A stretch of DNA of 64,000 nt from Cedecea sp000277545 (lineage in GTDB: Bacteria; Pseudomonadota; Gammaproteobacteria; Enterobacterales; Enterobacteriaceae), in NCBI GenBank assembly GCA_050847315.1, contig CP193791.1; one strand, 5' to 3'. The translations under genes and the position numbers were made by a program. Under the pieces are notes generated by a model. The model saw nothing but the letters and a program-made list of their open reading frames with translations, was not told the DNA's origin and did not search any database. This document shows, piece by piece, positions 34,476-42,651 of the stretch; position 1 is the first letter of the stretch; each line of letters opens with the position of its first letter.

Positions 34476-37121
34476 ATGAAGGGTAAATATAAAGCCGCGC
34501 TTGCGCTGATACTTGCATTGATTCTGCTGCCGCTGTCGCTGCTGCTCACGGTGGCGTACTGGCTGCCGACGCTCGCCGGGATCTGGCTGCCACAGGGCAC
34601 CCGTATTGCGCTGGAGGCCAGCCCACGCCTGCACAACGGGGCGATTATTATCCCCGATCTTCGTTATCTGGCCGGGGAGTGCGAGCTTGCCAGCCTCAAA
34701 GATGCAAGCCTCAGCCATCCGAGCCGCTGGCGGCTTCACCTCGCGGAACTGAATCTCAATCCAGACTGCATCAGCAAGATCCCCGCCGATGATGTGGCTC
34801 CCGCCGCACCGCGCACCCTTGAAGAATGGCAGAAAATGCTGCCGAACACCTGGCTGACTATCGACCAGCTTAACGTCACGCCGTGGCTGCAGTATGCGGG
34901 GGCGCTGCATCTCTCTTTGACCCCGCAGCAGCAACAGCTGGATTATCAGGGGAAATTGCTCACGCTTTCCGCCACTCTTAAAGGGCAAAACCTGAAAATT
35001 AGCGATCTAAAAGTCGGGGCATTCGAAGGGCTTCCGCCGCTTGAGCTGGTGGGTGACTTAACGCTCCCGCCGGTGCCGGATGGCCTGCCGACGGATGGGC
35101 AAGTGGCCACGCAGGTACAAATTCCGCAGGAGCCGGACAGGCTGCACGTGGCCCTGAACTGGCACACTAACGCCGGCAACCTGACGGTGAAAAAATTATC
35201 AGGCGACGAGGCCCCGCTGCTGAGCATTCCCTGGCGCCTGAGCGAAAACGCCCTTGAGATTAACGCCGGGCAGTGGCGCTGGCCTTATGAAGGTTTCCCG
35301 CTGGGCGGCGGAGTGTCGCTGAAGGTGGATAACTGGCAGGCCGGGCTGGATAACGCCATTTTCACCGGGCGGCTGAATGTGTTGACTCAGGGCGACGCCG
35401 GGAAAGGGAACGCCGTGCTTAACTTCGGCCCAGGGAAACTCAGCCTGACCGACAGCGCCTTGCCGCTGCAGCTCACCGGAGAGGCGAAGCAGGACCAGCT
35501 GATTTTCTATGCCGCGTTGCCCGGTGAACTGACGGGCGCATTGACCGACCCGTCGCTGCTGTTCCATCCGGGCGCCTTGCTGCGTTCCCGTGGCCGCCTG
35601 ATTGAAACGCTGAATATTGACGATGTGCGCTGGCCGCTGGCGGGCGTGCGAGTCTCCAGTAAAGGCATCGACGGCAGGCTACAGGCTATCTTACGCGCCC
35701 ACGACAATGAAATGGGCGCCGTGGAACTGCATCTGGACGGGAAAGCCAATGACTTCCTGCCGGACGCCGGACTGTGGCAATGGCGCTACTGGGGCAAAGG
35801 CAGCTTTACGCCGATGCAGGCAAAATGGGACGTTCGCGGCGTGGGCGAATGGCGTGACAGCGCCATTGAATTGAGTTCGCTGTCCACCGGTTTCGACAAG
35901 CTGCAGTACGGCTCAATGCTGATGTCGAAGCCTCGTCTTAGCCTGGACAACCCGCTGCGCTGGGAGCGGAACGAAGAAAAAGAGATCTTCACCGGCGATT
36001 TCTCTCTGGACGCGGGGGCGACCACCTTTAGCGGCGGCAGCACCTTGCCGCCATCGACGCTTAAATTCAGCGTGGACGGGCAAAACCCGACTGCTTTCCT
36101 GTTCAAAGGCAATTTACACGCCGGGAAAATTGGCCCGGTGCGTGTGGTCGGACGCTGGGACGGGGAGCGCCTGAGAGGCAACGCGTGGTGGCCAAAACAG
36201 ACGCTCACCGTGTTCCAGCCGCTGCTGCCCGCCGACTGGAAAATGGATTTGAAAGGGGGCGATCTCTACGCCCAGGTGGCCTTCTCCGCGGCGGCCGGGC
36301 AGGGCTTTGAAGCCGGGGGCCACGGCGTGGTCAAAAGCGGCAGCGTGTGGATGCCGGATAACCAGATTAACGGCGTCGATTTTGTGCTGCCGTTCCGCTT
36401 TAGCGATTCAACCTGGCACTTTGGCAGGCATAGGCCGGTCACGCTGCGCATTGCTGAAATTCGCAACCAGATAGCGGCACAAAACATCACCGCCGATCTG
36501 GAAGGCTGGTATCCATGGAGCGAACAGCAGCCGCTGCTGCTGACCAACGTCAATGCGGATGTGCTGGGCGGCAAGATCTCAATGCAGCAATTGCGCATGC
36601 CCCAGCGGGACGCGGCGCTTTTACGGCTGCAAGGGCTCTCCTCCAGCCAGCTCGTCACCGCCATCAACCCTAAACAGTTCAGTATGTCCGGGCGCTTCAA
36701 CGGCGCGCTGCCGCTGTGGCTCAATCACCCGCAGTGGATTATCAAAGACGGCTGGCTGACCAACCCTGGCCCAATGACCTTCCGCATGGACAAAGACATG
36801 GCGGATGCCATCGTGGACAACAACATGGCGGCTGGCGCGGCAATCAACTGGCTGCGCTACATGGAGATCTCGCGATCATGGACACAAATCGACCTCGACA
36901 ACCTCGGCGTGGTCAGGATGCGTTCCAGCGTGACCGGCATCAGCCACGTGGAGGGAAAAACTAACACCGTCAATCTCAACTATACCCATCAGGAAAACCT
37001 GTTTACCCTGTGGCGCAGTTTGCGCTTTGGCGATAATTTACAAACCTGGCTGGAAGAGAACGCCGCGCTGCCAACGGCTCGCTGCACCCAGTCCGGTGAA
37101 GCCTGTGAGGAACCCAAATGA
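34476..37121 (+). CDS. ydbH: YdbH, AsmA-like intermembrane lipid transport protein
   Basis: An 881-residue protein has one N-terminal inner-membrane anchor (MKGKYKAALALILALILLPL, helix about 7-30) and a long periplasmic part predicted as a beta-rich groove. YdbH belongs with TamB and YhdP to the proteins that bridge the periplasm and carry phospholipids to the outer membrane; the three are redundant in E. coli. The next two genes, ynbE (overlap ATGA) and ydbL, encode its known partners. Intact and slightly longer than some orthologues. Confidence 0.95.
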   Translation: MKGKYKAALALILALILLPLSLLLTVAYWLPTLAGIWLPQGTRIALEASPRLHNGAIIIPDLRYLAGECELASLKDASLSHPSRWRLHLAELNLNPDCISKIPADDVAPAAPRTLEEWQKMLPNTWLTIDQLNVTPWLQYAGALHLSLTPQQQQLDYQGKLLTLSATLKGQNLKISDLKVGAFEGLPPLELVGDLTLPPVPDGLPTDGQVATQVQIPQEPDRLHVALNWHTNAGNLTVKKLSGDEAPLLSIPWRLSENALEINAGQWRWPYEGFPLGGGVSLKVDNWQAGLDNAIFTGRLNVLTQGDAGKGNAVLNFGPGKLSLTDSALPLQLTGEAKQDQLIFYAALPGELTGALTDPSLLFHPGALLRSRGRLIETLNIDDVRWPLAGVRVSSKGIDGRLQAILRAHDNEMGAVELHLDGKANDFLPDAGLWQWRYWGKGSFTPMQAKWDVRGVGEWRDSAIELSSLSTGFDKLQYGSMLMSKPRLSLDNPLRWERNEEKEIFTGDFSLDAGATTFSGGSTLPPSTLKFSVDGQNPTAFLFKGNLHAGKIGPVRVVGRWDGERLRGNAWWPKQTLTVFQPLLPADWKMDLKGGDLYAQVAFSAAAGQGFEAGGHGVVKSGSVWMPDNQINGVDFVLPFRFSDSTWHFGRHRPVTLRIAEIRNQIAAQNITADLEGWYPWSEQQPLLLTNVNADVLGGKISMQQLRMPQRDAALLRLQGLSSSQLVTAINPKQFSMSGRFNGALPLWLNHPQWIIKDGWLTNPGPMTFRMDKDMADAIVDNNMAAGAAINWLRYMEISRSWTQIDLDNLGVVRMRSSVTGISHVEGKTNTVNLNYTHQENLFTLWRSLRFGDNLQTWLEENAALPTARCTQSGEACEEPK

Positions 37122-37309
37122 ACTATTTTACCCCTGTGCTGCTGGCATCGGCGGCGCTGATGCTGACAGGCTGCACGCCGCGCATTGAAGTGGCCGCCCC
37201 TAAAGAGCCGATCACCATCAATATGAACGTCAAAATCGAACACGAAATCCACATCAAAGTGGATAAAGACGTTGAAAGCCTGCTTAAAAACCGTAGCGAT
37301 CTGTTCTGA
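37118..37309 (+). CDS. ynbE: YnbE, outer-membrane lipoprotein partner of YdbH
   Basis: The 63-residue lipoprotein has signal and lipobox (SAALMLTGCTP) and a short beta-strand-rich mature part (ITINMNVKIEHEIHIKVDKD). YnbE is thought to stack as a multimer and extend the YdbH beta-sheet to the outer membrane. It overlaps ydbH by 4 bp and lies 14 bp before ydbL, so the three are one operon. Confidence 0.93.
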   Translation: MNYFTPVLLASAALMLTGCTPRIEVAAPKEPITINMNVKIEHEIHIKVDKDVESLLKNRSDLF

Positions 37310-37323
37310 GAAGGGGAACGGCG

Positions 37324-37647
37324 ATGAACTCTATGATTAAAAGCGTGCTGCTGGCTGGCCTGTTGTTCAGCACATCCGTGATGGCGCTGACCCTAAACGA
37401 AGCGCGTGAGCAGGGGCGGGTGGGCGAAACGCTAAGCGGCTATATTGCGCCCATCAAGCAGGATCCGGAGACGCTGGCACTGGTACAAAGCATCAATGAA
37501 GGTCGCGCCCAGCACTATCAGCAGCTGGCGGACACCAACAATGTCTCGCTCAATGAGGTTGCTCGCCTGGCTGGTCAGAAGCTGGTGGACAGGGCTCCTG
37601 CCGGAGAATACGTCCGCGGGCTGAACGGGCAGTGGATGAAGAAGTAG
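37324..37647 (+). CDS. ydbL: YdbL, periplasmic DUF1318 protein
   Basis: The 107-residue protein has a Sec signal peptide (MNSMIKSVLLAGLLFSTSVM, cleavage after VMA) and a DUF1318 domain (LNEAREQGRVGETLSGYIAP, then DTNNVSLNEVARLAGQKLVD). In E. coli YdbL moderates YdbH-YnbE assembly. A ribosome site (GAAGGGG) precedes the ATG. Last gene of ydbH-ynbE-ydbL; a REP-like hairpin follows. Confidence 0.93.
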   Translation: MNSMIKSVLLAGLLFSTSVMALTLNEAREQGRVGETLSGYIAPIKQDPETLALVQSINEGRAQHYQQLADTNNVSLNEVARLAGQKLVDRAPAGEYVRGLNGQWMKK

Positions 37648-37677
37648 CTTTATGCCTATTCCCCCTCATTTGTCTTC

Positions 37678-37711
37678 CCTCTCTCCCTTTGGGAGAGAGC
37701 CGGGGTGAGGG
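37678..37711. repeat. REP-like palindromic element (copy 5)
   Basis: CCTCTCTCCC and GGGAGAGAG arms plus the CCGGGGTGAGGG tail, the same unit as at 6184 and 28551. It sits between the convergent ydbL and feaR stops and may also terminate both. Confidence 0.78.
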
Positions 37712-37718
37712 TTGCCTT

Positions 37719-38633
37719 TCAGGCTGATTGAAAACGCTTGCGATACTCCCCCGGCGACACGCCAAACCTGCCCTTAAACGCCGTTGAAAAATGGCTGTGA
37801 TCGGCAAATCCCCAGCTGTAGCCAATCCCCGCCAGTTTTTCACTGTGGCTGGCCGTGCGCAGCGCCTGGGCGCAGAGATCCAGTCGGCGATTCTTAATGT
37901 ATTGCGCCACAACCAGGCCTTTATCGGCAAACAGTCGGTAAAGGCTGCGCACCGACATCCCCGACTCGGCGGCGATCCACTCCGGGCGCAGCGTTTCGGA
38001 CTGAATATGGTCATCAATCAGCGACATGACTTTCTGCAGGTGGCGGTCGCGCTTTGAGCCCGGCAGGCTGTGCTGAATCAGCGCCGGCGCGAGCAGGCAG
38101 GCAATCGCTTCGAGCGTGGCTTCACTTTCTCCGCCACTGAGCCCCTCGCTACCCATACTTTCACGCAGCAAGCTGTGACTCAGGCGCACAACAGGCATCT
38201 CTGCGGAGAGTCTTTGTGCGCAGGGGACTTCGCCCTGGCGAAGGTGCTGTTCCAGCAGATGGCGCGGCAGTAAAAGCGAAACCTGCTTCGCCCCGTCGGT
38301 ATAGGTAAAACAGCTGGGGCGGCCAGCATCAATCAGCGTAATATCACCCTGAGTAAGCACGGCCTGGCGATCGCCTTGCTCCATGACGGCTTCGCCCTCC
38401 AGCTGAAAAACGGTATAAAACCAGGCGTCGTTGCTATGGGTAACTTCCTGCTTTGTACGCAGCAGGCGTGCCTGGTTAATTTCCACCACGCTAAGTTTAA
38501 TGGCATGGGCAAGGTGTTCGCTCAGGCTGCCGTGAAACCCGCTCTCCAGCGCCGCACCTGAAAAACGACCACATGCGCGATTCACCTGGTCAAGCCATTT
38601 TTCGAATCGCTCGTTGCACTGTTTTTCTGCCAT
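37719..38633 (-). CDS. feaR: FeaR, AraC-family activator of aromatic amine catabolism
   Basis: The 304-residue regulator has an N-terminal AraC-binding-like cupin region (about 30-190, with NDAWFYTVFQLEGEAVMEQG). Two AraC-type HTH motifs occupy about 205-304 (LRPEWIAAESGMSVRSLYRL and GIGYSWGFADHSHFSTAFKG). In E. coli FeaR with aromatic amines or aldehydes activates feaB and tynA. Here it is divergent from feaB, with a 190-bp control region in between. AGGA precedes the ATG. Confidence 0.95.
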   Translation of the reverse strand: MAEKQCNERFEKWLDQVNRACGRFSGAALESGFHGSLSEHLAHAIKLSVVEINQARLLRTKQEVTHSNDAWFYTVFQLEGEAVMEQGDRQAVLTQGDITLIDAGRPSCFTYTDGAKQVSLLLPRHLLEQHLRQGEVPCAQRLSAEMPVVRLSHSLLRESMGSEGLSGGESEATLEAIACLLAPALIQHSLPGSKRDRHLQKVMSLIDDHIQSETLRPEWIAAESGMSVRSLYRLFADKGLVVAQYIKNRRLDLCAQALRTASHSEKLAGIGYSWGFADHSHFSTAFKGRFGVSPGEYRKRFQSA

Positions 38634-38823
38634 ATATCCTCACTGATTGCCGCCAGAAGCCAATAACTATAGGTAAACGTGATTCAAAAAAAGAATCATC
38701 ATCAACATTTGTGTAGCGTGTCACAGCCAGCAAAGCGAATGTCAGCCGGAGAAAACCCTAACCTCAACATAGCGCCTAGAATGAAGGTGGGCTACACGAT
38801 AATGACCTTGATAAGGAGATGCT

Positions 38824-40326
38824 ATGACCGAGCCAGAAACGGTAAGCGTGCTGGGCTGTGTGCGCCAGTTTCTTCAGCGTTCACATGGGCTGTACATTGA
38901 CGGCCGCTGGCAGGCGTCAGACAGCGAAGGGCGCCTGCCGGTCTTTAACCCGGCGGACGGGCTGCAAATTTCCAGCAGTGCCGACGCCAGCGCCTCGGAT
39001 GTCGACCGCGCGGTAACGTCTGCCTGGCGTGCCTTCAGCAGCGGCGTATGGGCCAACATGCTGCCTGCCGGGCGGGAGCGGATCCTGCTGCGGTTTGCCG
39101 ACCTGCTTGAGCAAAACACGGAAGAACTGGCGCAGCTTGAAACGCTGGAGCAGGGCAAGTCCATTAACATCTCTCGCGCATTTGAAGTGGGCTGCACGCT
39201 GAACTGGATGCGCTATACCGCAGGCCTGACAACGAAAATCAGCGGCCAGACGCTGGATGTTTCTATCCCGATGCCGGAAGGGGCGCGCTATCAGGCCTGG
39301 ACGCGCAAAGAACCCGTGGGGGTCGTGGCCGGGATCGTGCCGTGGAACTTCCCGCTGCTCATTGGCATGTGGAAAGTGATGCCGGCGCTGGCGGCAGGCT
39401 GCTCGATTGTCGTCAAACCATCAGAAACTACGCCGCTAACGCTGCTGCGTATGGCCGAACTGGCTACAGAAGCAGGCGTGCCGGACGGCGTATTTAACGT
39501 CGTCACCGGCAGCGGCTCCGGCTGCGGTAAAGCCCTGACCGAACATCCGCTGATTGCCAAAGTCAGCTTCACCGGTTCGACGGCGACAGGCAAAGGCATT
39601 GCCAAATCAGCAGCGAACAGGCTAACGCGCGTCACGCTGGAGCTGGGGGGGAAAAACCCGGCAATCGTATTGAAAGATGCCGACCCGGCGATGGTGATTG
39701 CAGGCTTAATGGCGGGCAGCTTCCTTAACCAGGGGCAGGTGTGCGCCGCCAGTTCGCGGATCTATATCGAAGCCCCGCTGTTCGACACGCTGGTGAGCGG
39801 CTTTGAGCAAGCGGTGAAATCGCTGCAGGTGGGGGCGGGCATGAACCCAGCGGCCCACATCAACCCGCTGGTATCGAAAGTGCAACAGGAAAAAGTGGCC
39901 GAATATATGGCACAGGCGCAAGAGCAGCGCGCGGAGCTAATCTCCGGGAATTCAGGCCCGCAGGGCAGCGGCTACTATATTGCCCCAACGCTGGTAGTGA
40001 ATCCTGCCGCCTCTCTGCGCCTTGCCAGAGAAGAGGTCTTTGGCCCGGTGGTTAACCTCGTGCGCGTGGCGGATGCGGAAGAAGCCTTGCGACAGGCCAA
40101 CGACAGCGACTACGGCCTGACGGCAAGTCTGTGGACCAACAACCTGCAGGCGGCAATGCAGTACACTGGCCGTATACAGGCGGGCACTGTCTGGGTGAAC
40201 AGCCATACGCTAATAGACGCGAATATGCCGTTTGGCGGCATGAAGCAGTCGGGCTACGGGCGTGATTTTGGCCCGGACTGGCTTGACGCCTATACCGAAA
40301 CCAAAACCGTATGCGTGCGTTACTGA
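38824..40326 (+). CDS. feaB: FeaB, phenylacetaldehyde dehydrogenase
   Basis: The 500-residue NAD-dependent aldehyde dehydrogenase has the catalytic Glu in TLELGGKNP (residue 273) and the catalytic Cys in NQGQVCAASS (residue 307). It oxidises phenylacetaldehyde to phenylacetate, in the route from 2-phenylethylamine. AAGGAG five bases before the ATG gives strong initiation. In E. coli tynA (amine oxidase) follows; here tynA and the paa genes are missing and a type I secretion locus follows instead. Substrate supply must therefore come from elsewhere. Confidence 0.95.
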   Translation: MTEPETVSVLGCVRQFLQRSHGLYIDGRWQASDSEGRLPVFNPADGLQISSSADASASDVDRAVTSAWRAFSSGVWANMLPAGRERILLRFADLLEQNTEELAQLETLEQGKSINISRAFEVGCTLNWMRYTAGLTTKISGQTLDVSIPMPEGARYQAWTRKEPVGVVAGIVPWNFPLLIGMWKVMPALAAGCSIVVKPSETTPLTLLRMAELATEAGVPDGVFNVVTGSGSGCGKALTEHPLIAKVSFTGSTATGKGIAKSAANRLTRVTLELGGKNPAIVLKDADPAMVIAGLMAGSFLNQGQVCAASSRIYIEAPLFDTLVSGFEQAVKSLQVGAGMNPAAHINPLVSKVQQEKVAEYMAQAQEQRAELISGNSGPQGSGYYIAPTLVVNPAASLRLAREEVFGPVVNLVRVADAEEALRQANDSDYGLTASLWTNNLQAAMQYTGRIQAGTVWVNSHTLIDANMPFGGMKQSGYGRDFGPDWLDAYTETKTVCVRY

Positions 40327-40458
40327 ACGTTGGCACATTTCGGTACTTATCACGTCCCGGAATAAGTTGCCGCTGGTAATCTGCAGGTCCCCTCCCGCGA
40401 GGGAAGATCGTTGTCCGATCTTGACCATTAATCTTGATAAGAAATGTTGCTACCTTCA

Positions 40459-40486
40459 GACCGGGTTTCCCCCCGGTCTTTTTTTT
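40459..40486 (+). terminator. Strong terminator behind feaB
   Basis: GACCGGG and CCCGGTC form a stem followed by eight T residues. Two more hairpins precede it in the same 3' untranslated region: CCTC-CCGC-GAGG (about 40390-40403) and AAGATCG-TTGT-CCGATCTT (about 40404-40423). Confidence 0.92.
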
Positions 40487-41171
40487 GCATTTTTTTGTCA
40501 AGAAGACGTTATTTTAGTCATGAAATGATTTTTTTCCGTGACGATCGCCCCGGGTTAACATCTGCCCAACGCCCTTATTTTGCGTAGAACTTGCGACAAT
40601 GTAACATTTATGGAAAAACAACCAAAAATGAGCAGCACGGATTTATTGAAGAACTTCGCTGGAATGTAAAATTGATGTAAATCAATGCTTATGCCATAAG
40701 CTTATGAATTATAACTATTAGCTATTTATCACGATGTCTCTATTCACGAGATCAATCGATCTGTTTTTTCAGAGCACCTCCTTTTGAGTAACATACTATT
40801 AACAATAAATCATTGGTGAGGTTAATTTTTATTTGGTAGGATTTTTCTTAAGGATGATTCGGAAAAAGGATCTAAGTGATTTGCTCCGCAGGACTAAATA
40901 AGTCATATTGCGTAACGCCTTTATATAAAGAGGCAGCGTGAAATCATGACCTTCATTTATTAAGAAGACATGAAAGCGGTCGACAGCTTTCTACCTCTTT
41001 ATAGTCACAACGTCTCGCTCCAGAAATAAACGGGGCGCCATAATGTGGGCGTTTTAATTCAACCATTACAGTCGTTTAAATACATCAGCTACTCATCCGT
41101 GCCTGTTTATTCCCAATGCAGGAAGGAGCAACATCATCCTGATTATTTAATGGATAAGGATATTGCCGTTT
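40487..41171. other. Long AT-rich leader of the type I secretion locus
   Basis: About 685 bp with no convincing ORF and clearly lower GC than the neighbours. It holds a perfect FNR-type palindrome (40672-40685), a -10-like TATAAC (40710-40715) and an imperfect 13-bp inverted repeat (TATAAAGAGGCAG at 40924-40936 and its near complement at 40991-41003). If transcription begins near 40720, the first gene has an untranslated leader of about 450 nt. AT-rich islands of this kind often bind H-NS. Confidence 0.7.
40672..40685 (+). promoter_or_regulatory. Candidate FNR box upstream of the type I secretion locus
   Basis: TTGATGTAAATCAA is a perfect match to TTGAT-N4-ATCAA. A -10-like TATAAC begins 31.5 bp from its centre, close to the geometry of a class II FNR-activated promoter. 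It lies 487 bp before the first gene, so the link to that gene assumes a long leader. Confidence 0.6.
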
Positions 41172-42515
41172 ATGCTTCAGTCTTATTCCCTGCCGGTCGC
41201 GATGCTTGCCGTTATTTTTTTCGGCAGCGGCATGCGGGTGAATGCCGCACCAGCGCCGGCCTGGGCCACAGCACCCGGCATCGCGCAAACGGCAACCCTC
41301 ACGCTGAACGAAAGTATTCTGTTCGCTCTTGACCGCGATCCTGCCGTTTCTCAGCAGGCAGCTCAGTTCGGGATTGGTCAGGCGCAGATTGATCAAGCCC
41401 GAAGCGCCTGGATGCCGCAGGTCTCCCTCAGCGGCAGCACCGGGCATTCGCGTACCACGGACTCCAGCGGTTCCCTCAAGAACTCGGCTGCCTACGGGCT
41501 TAGCCTGACGCAGCTGGTGTATGACTTTGGGAAAACCAGCAGCAACATTAGTCAGCAGGAGAGCCAGCGTGAGAGCTATCGCTACCAGCTTATGGCGACG
41601 TTGACCGGTGTGGCAGAAAAAACGGCGCAGGCCTATGTCGATGTGAAGCGTAACCAGGCGCTGATCGCGGCAACGACAGAGAGTATTGCCGCGCTGCAAA
41701 ACGTCAACACCATGGCAAAGCTGCGGGCGGATGCCGGGCTGAGCTCGAGTTCGGACGTGCTGCAAACCCAGACTCGCATTGCCGGTATGCGCTCAACGCT
41801 TGAACAATATCAGGCGGCACTCCAAAGCGCGAAAGCGAGACTGGCGGTATTAACCGGAATCAACGCCGCGCAATATCAGGCCATGCCGGTACGTCTGGCG
41901 CTTGAACAGGAACCGCTCGACAACATTGATTACTCGCTGATCCCGAGCGTGCTGGCGGCGGAGGCCATGCGTGAGTCTTCAGGGTATGCCGTAGAGAAAG
42001 CGAAATCGGGCCACTGGCCCACGTTGAGCCTGAAAGGCGGACGCACTCGTTACCAGTCCAACAACAGCGCGTACTGGGACGATCAGATTCAGCTGAGCGT
42101 GGACGCGCCTATCTATCAGGGCGGGGCGGTCTCCGCCCAGGTCGAGCAGGCTCAGGGAGCCAGACGTATTGCGGCTTCTCAGGTTGAGCAGGCGAAATTC
42201 GACGTGCTGCAAAAAGCGTCCGTGGCAATGGCTGACTGGAACGGGGCCAGAGGCCGTGAAACGGCGGGAAAACTCCAGCTGGAAAATGCCCGACGCGCGC
42301 GGGAAGTTTATAAAAATGAATATAAATTAAGCAAACGCAGTCTCAACGACTTATTAAGCGTGGAGCAGGATGTGTTCCAGGCGGCCTATGCACAAATTAA
42401 TGCGGACTTCGACGGCTGGCAGGCGGCAGTAAATTACGCTGCCGCCGTTGATAATCTATTGCCCCTGACAGGCGTCGAGAAAAATGCCGCCTCGAAATTA
42501 CCGGATTTGAAATAA
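41172..42515 (+). CDS. TolC-family outer-membrane protein of the type I secretion system
   Basis: The 447-residue protein has a signal peptide (MLQSYSLPVAMLAVIFFGSG, cleavage near VNA-APA) and two outer-membrane-efflux repeats (about 45-240 and 255-430) rich in Ala, Gln and Ser helices. Typical elements are LTQLVYDFGKTSSNISQQES and SLNDLLSVEQDVFQA. It should form the trimeric outer-membrane channel for the adhesin encoded next. The start is the ATG at 41172, with AAGGA eleven bases upstream; an in-frame TTG at 41163 is the alternative. It fits the BapB/LapE type of dedicated channel. Confidence 0.88.
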   Translation: MLQSYSLPVAMLAVIFFGSGMRVNAAPAPAWATAPGIAQTATLTLNESILFALDRDPAVSQQAAQFGIGQAQIDQARSAWMPQVSLSGSTGHSRTTDSSGSLKNSAAYGLSLTQLVYDFGKTSSNISQQESQRESYRYQLMATLTGVAEKTAQAYVDVKRNQALIAATTESIAALQNVNTMAKLRADAGLSSSSDVLQTQTRIAGMRSTLEQYQAALQSAKARLAVLTGINAAQYQAMPVRLALEQEPLDNIDYSLIPSVLAAEAMRESSGYAVEKAKSGHWPTLSLKGGRTRYQSNNSAYWDDQIQLSVDAPIYQGGAVSAQVEQAQGARRIAASQVEQAKFDVLQKASVAMADWNGARGRETAGKLQLENARRAREVYKNEYKLSKRSLNDLLSVEQDVFQAAYAQINADFDGWQAAVNYAAAVDNLLPLTGVEKNAASKLPDLK

Positions 42516-42651
42516 ATGGTGTGAAAGTAGTGGCTTAGCCCCGCCACATAAAAATAAGTTGATGTGAAATGAGATCCGGAATTCTCAGGGGTTTCCACAT
42601 CCAAAAATTAATACCGTATGCCTCGTTCCGGCATATATAAGGAGAAGTGCT

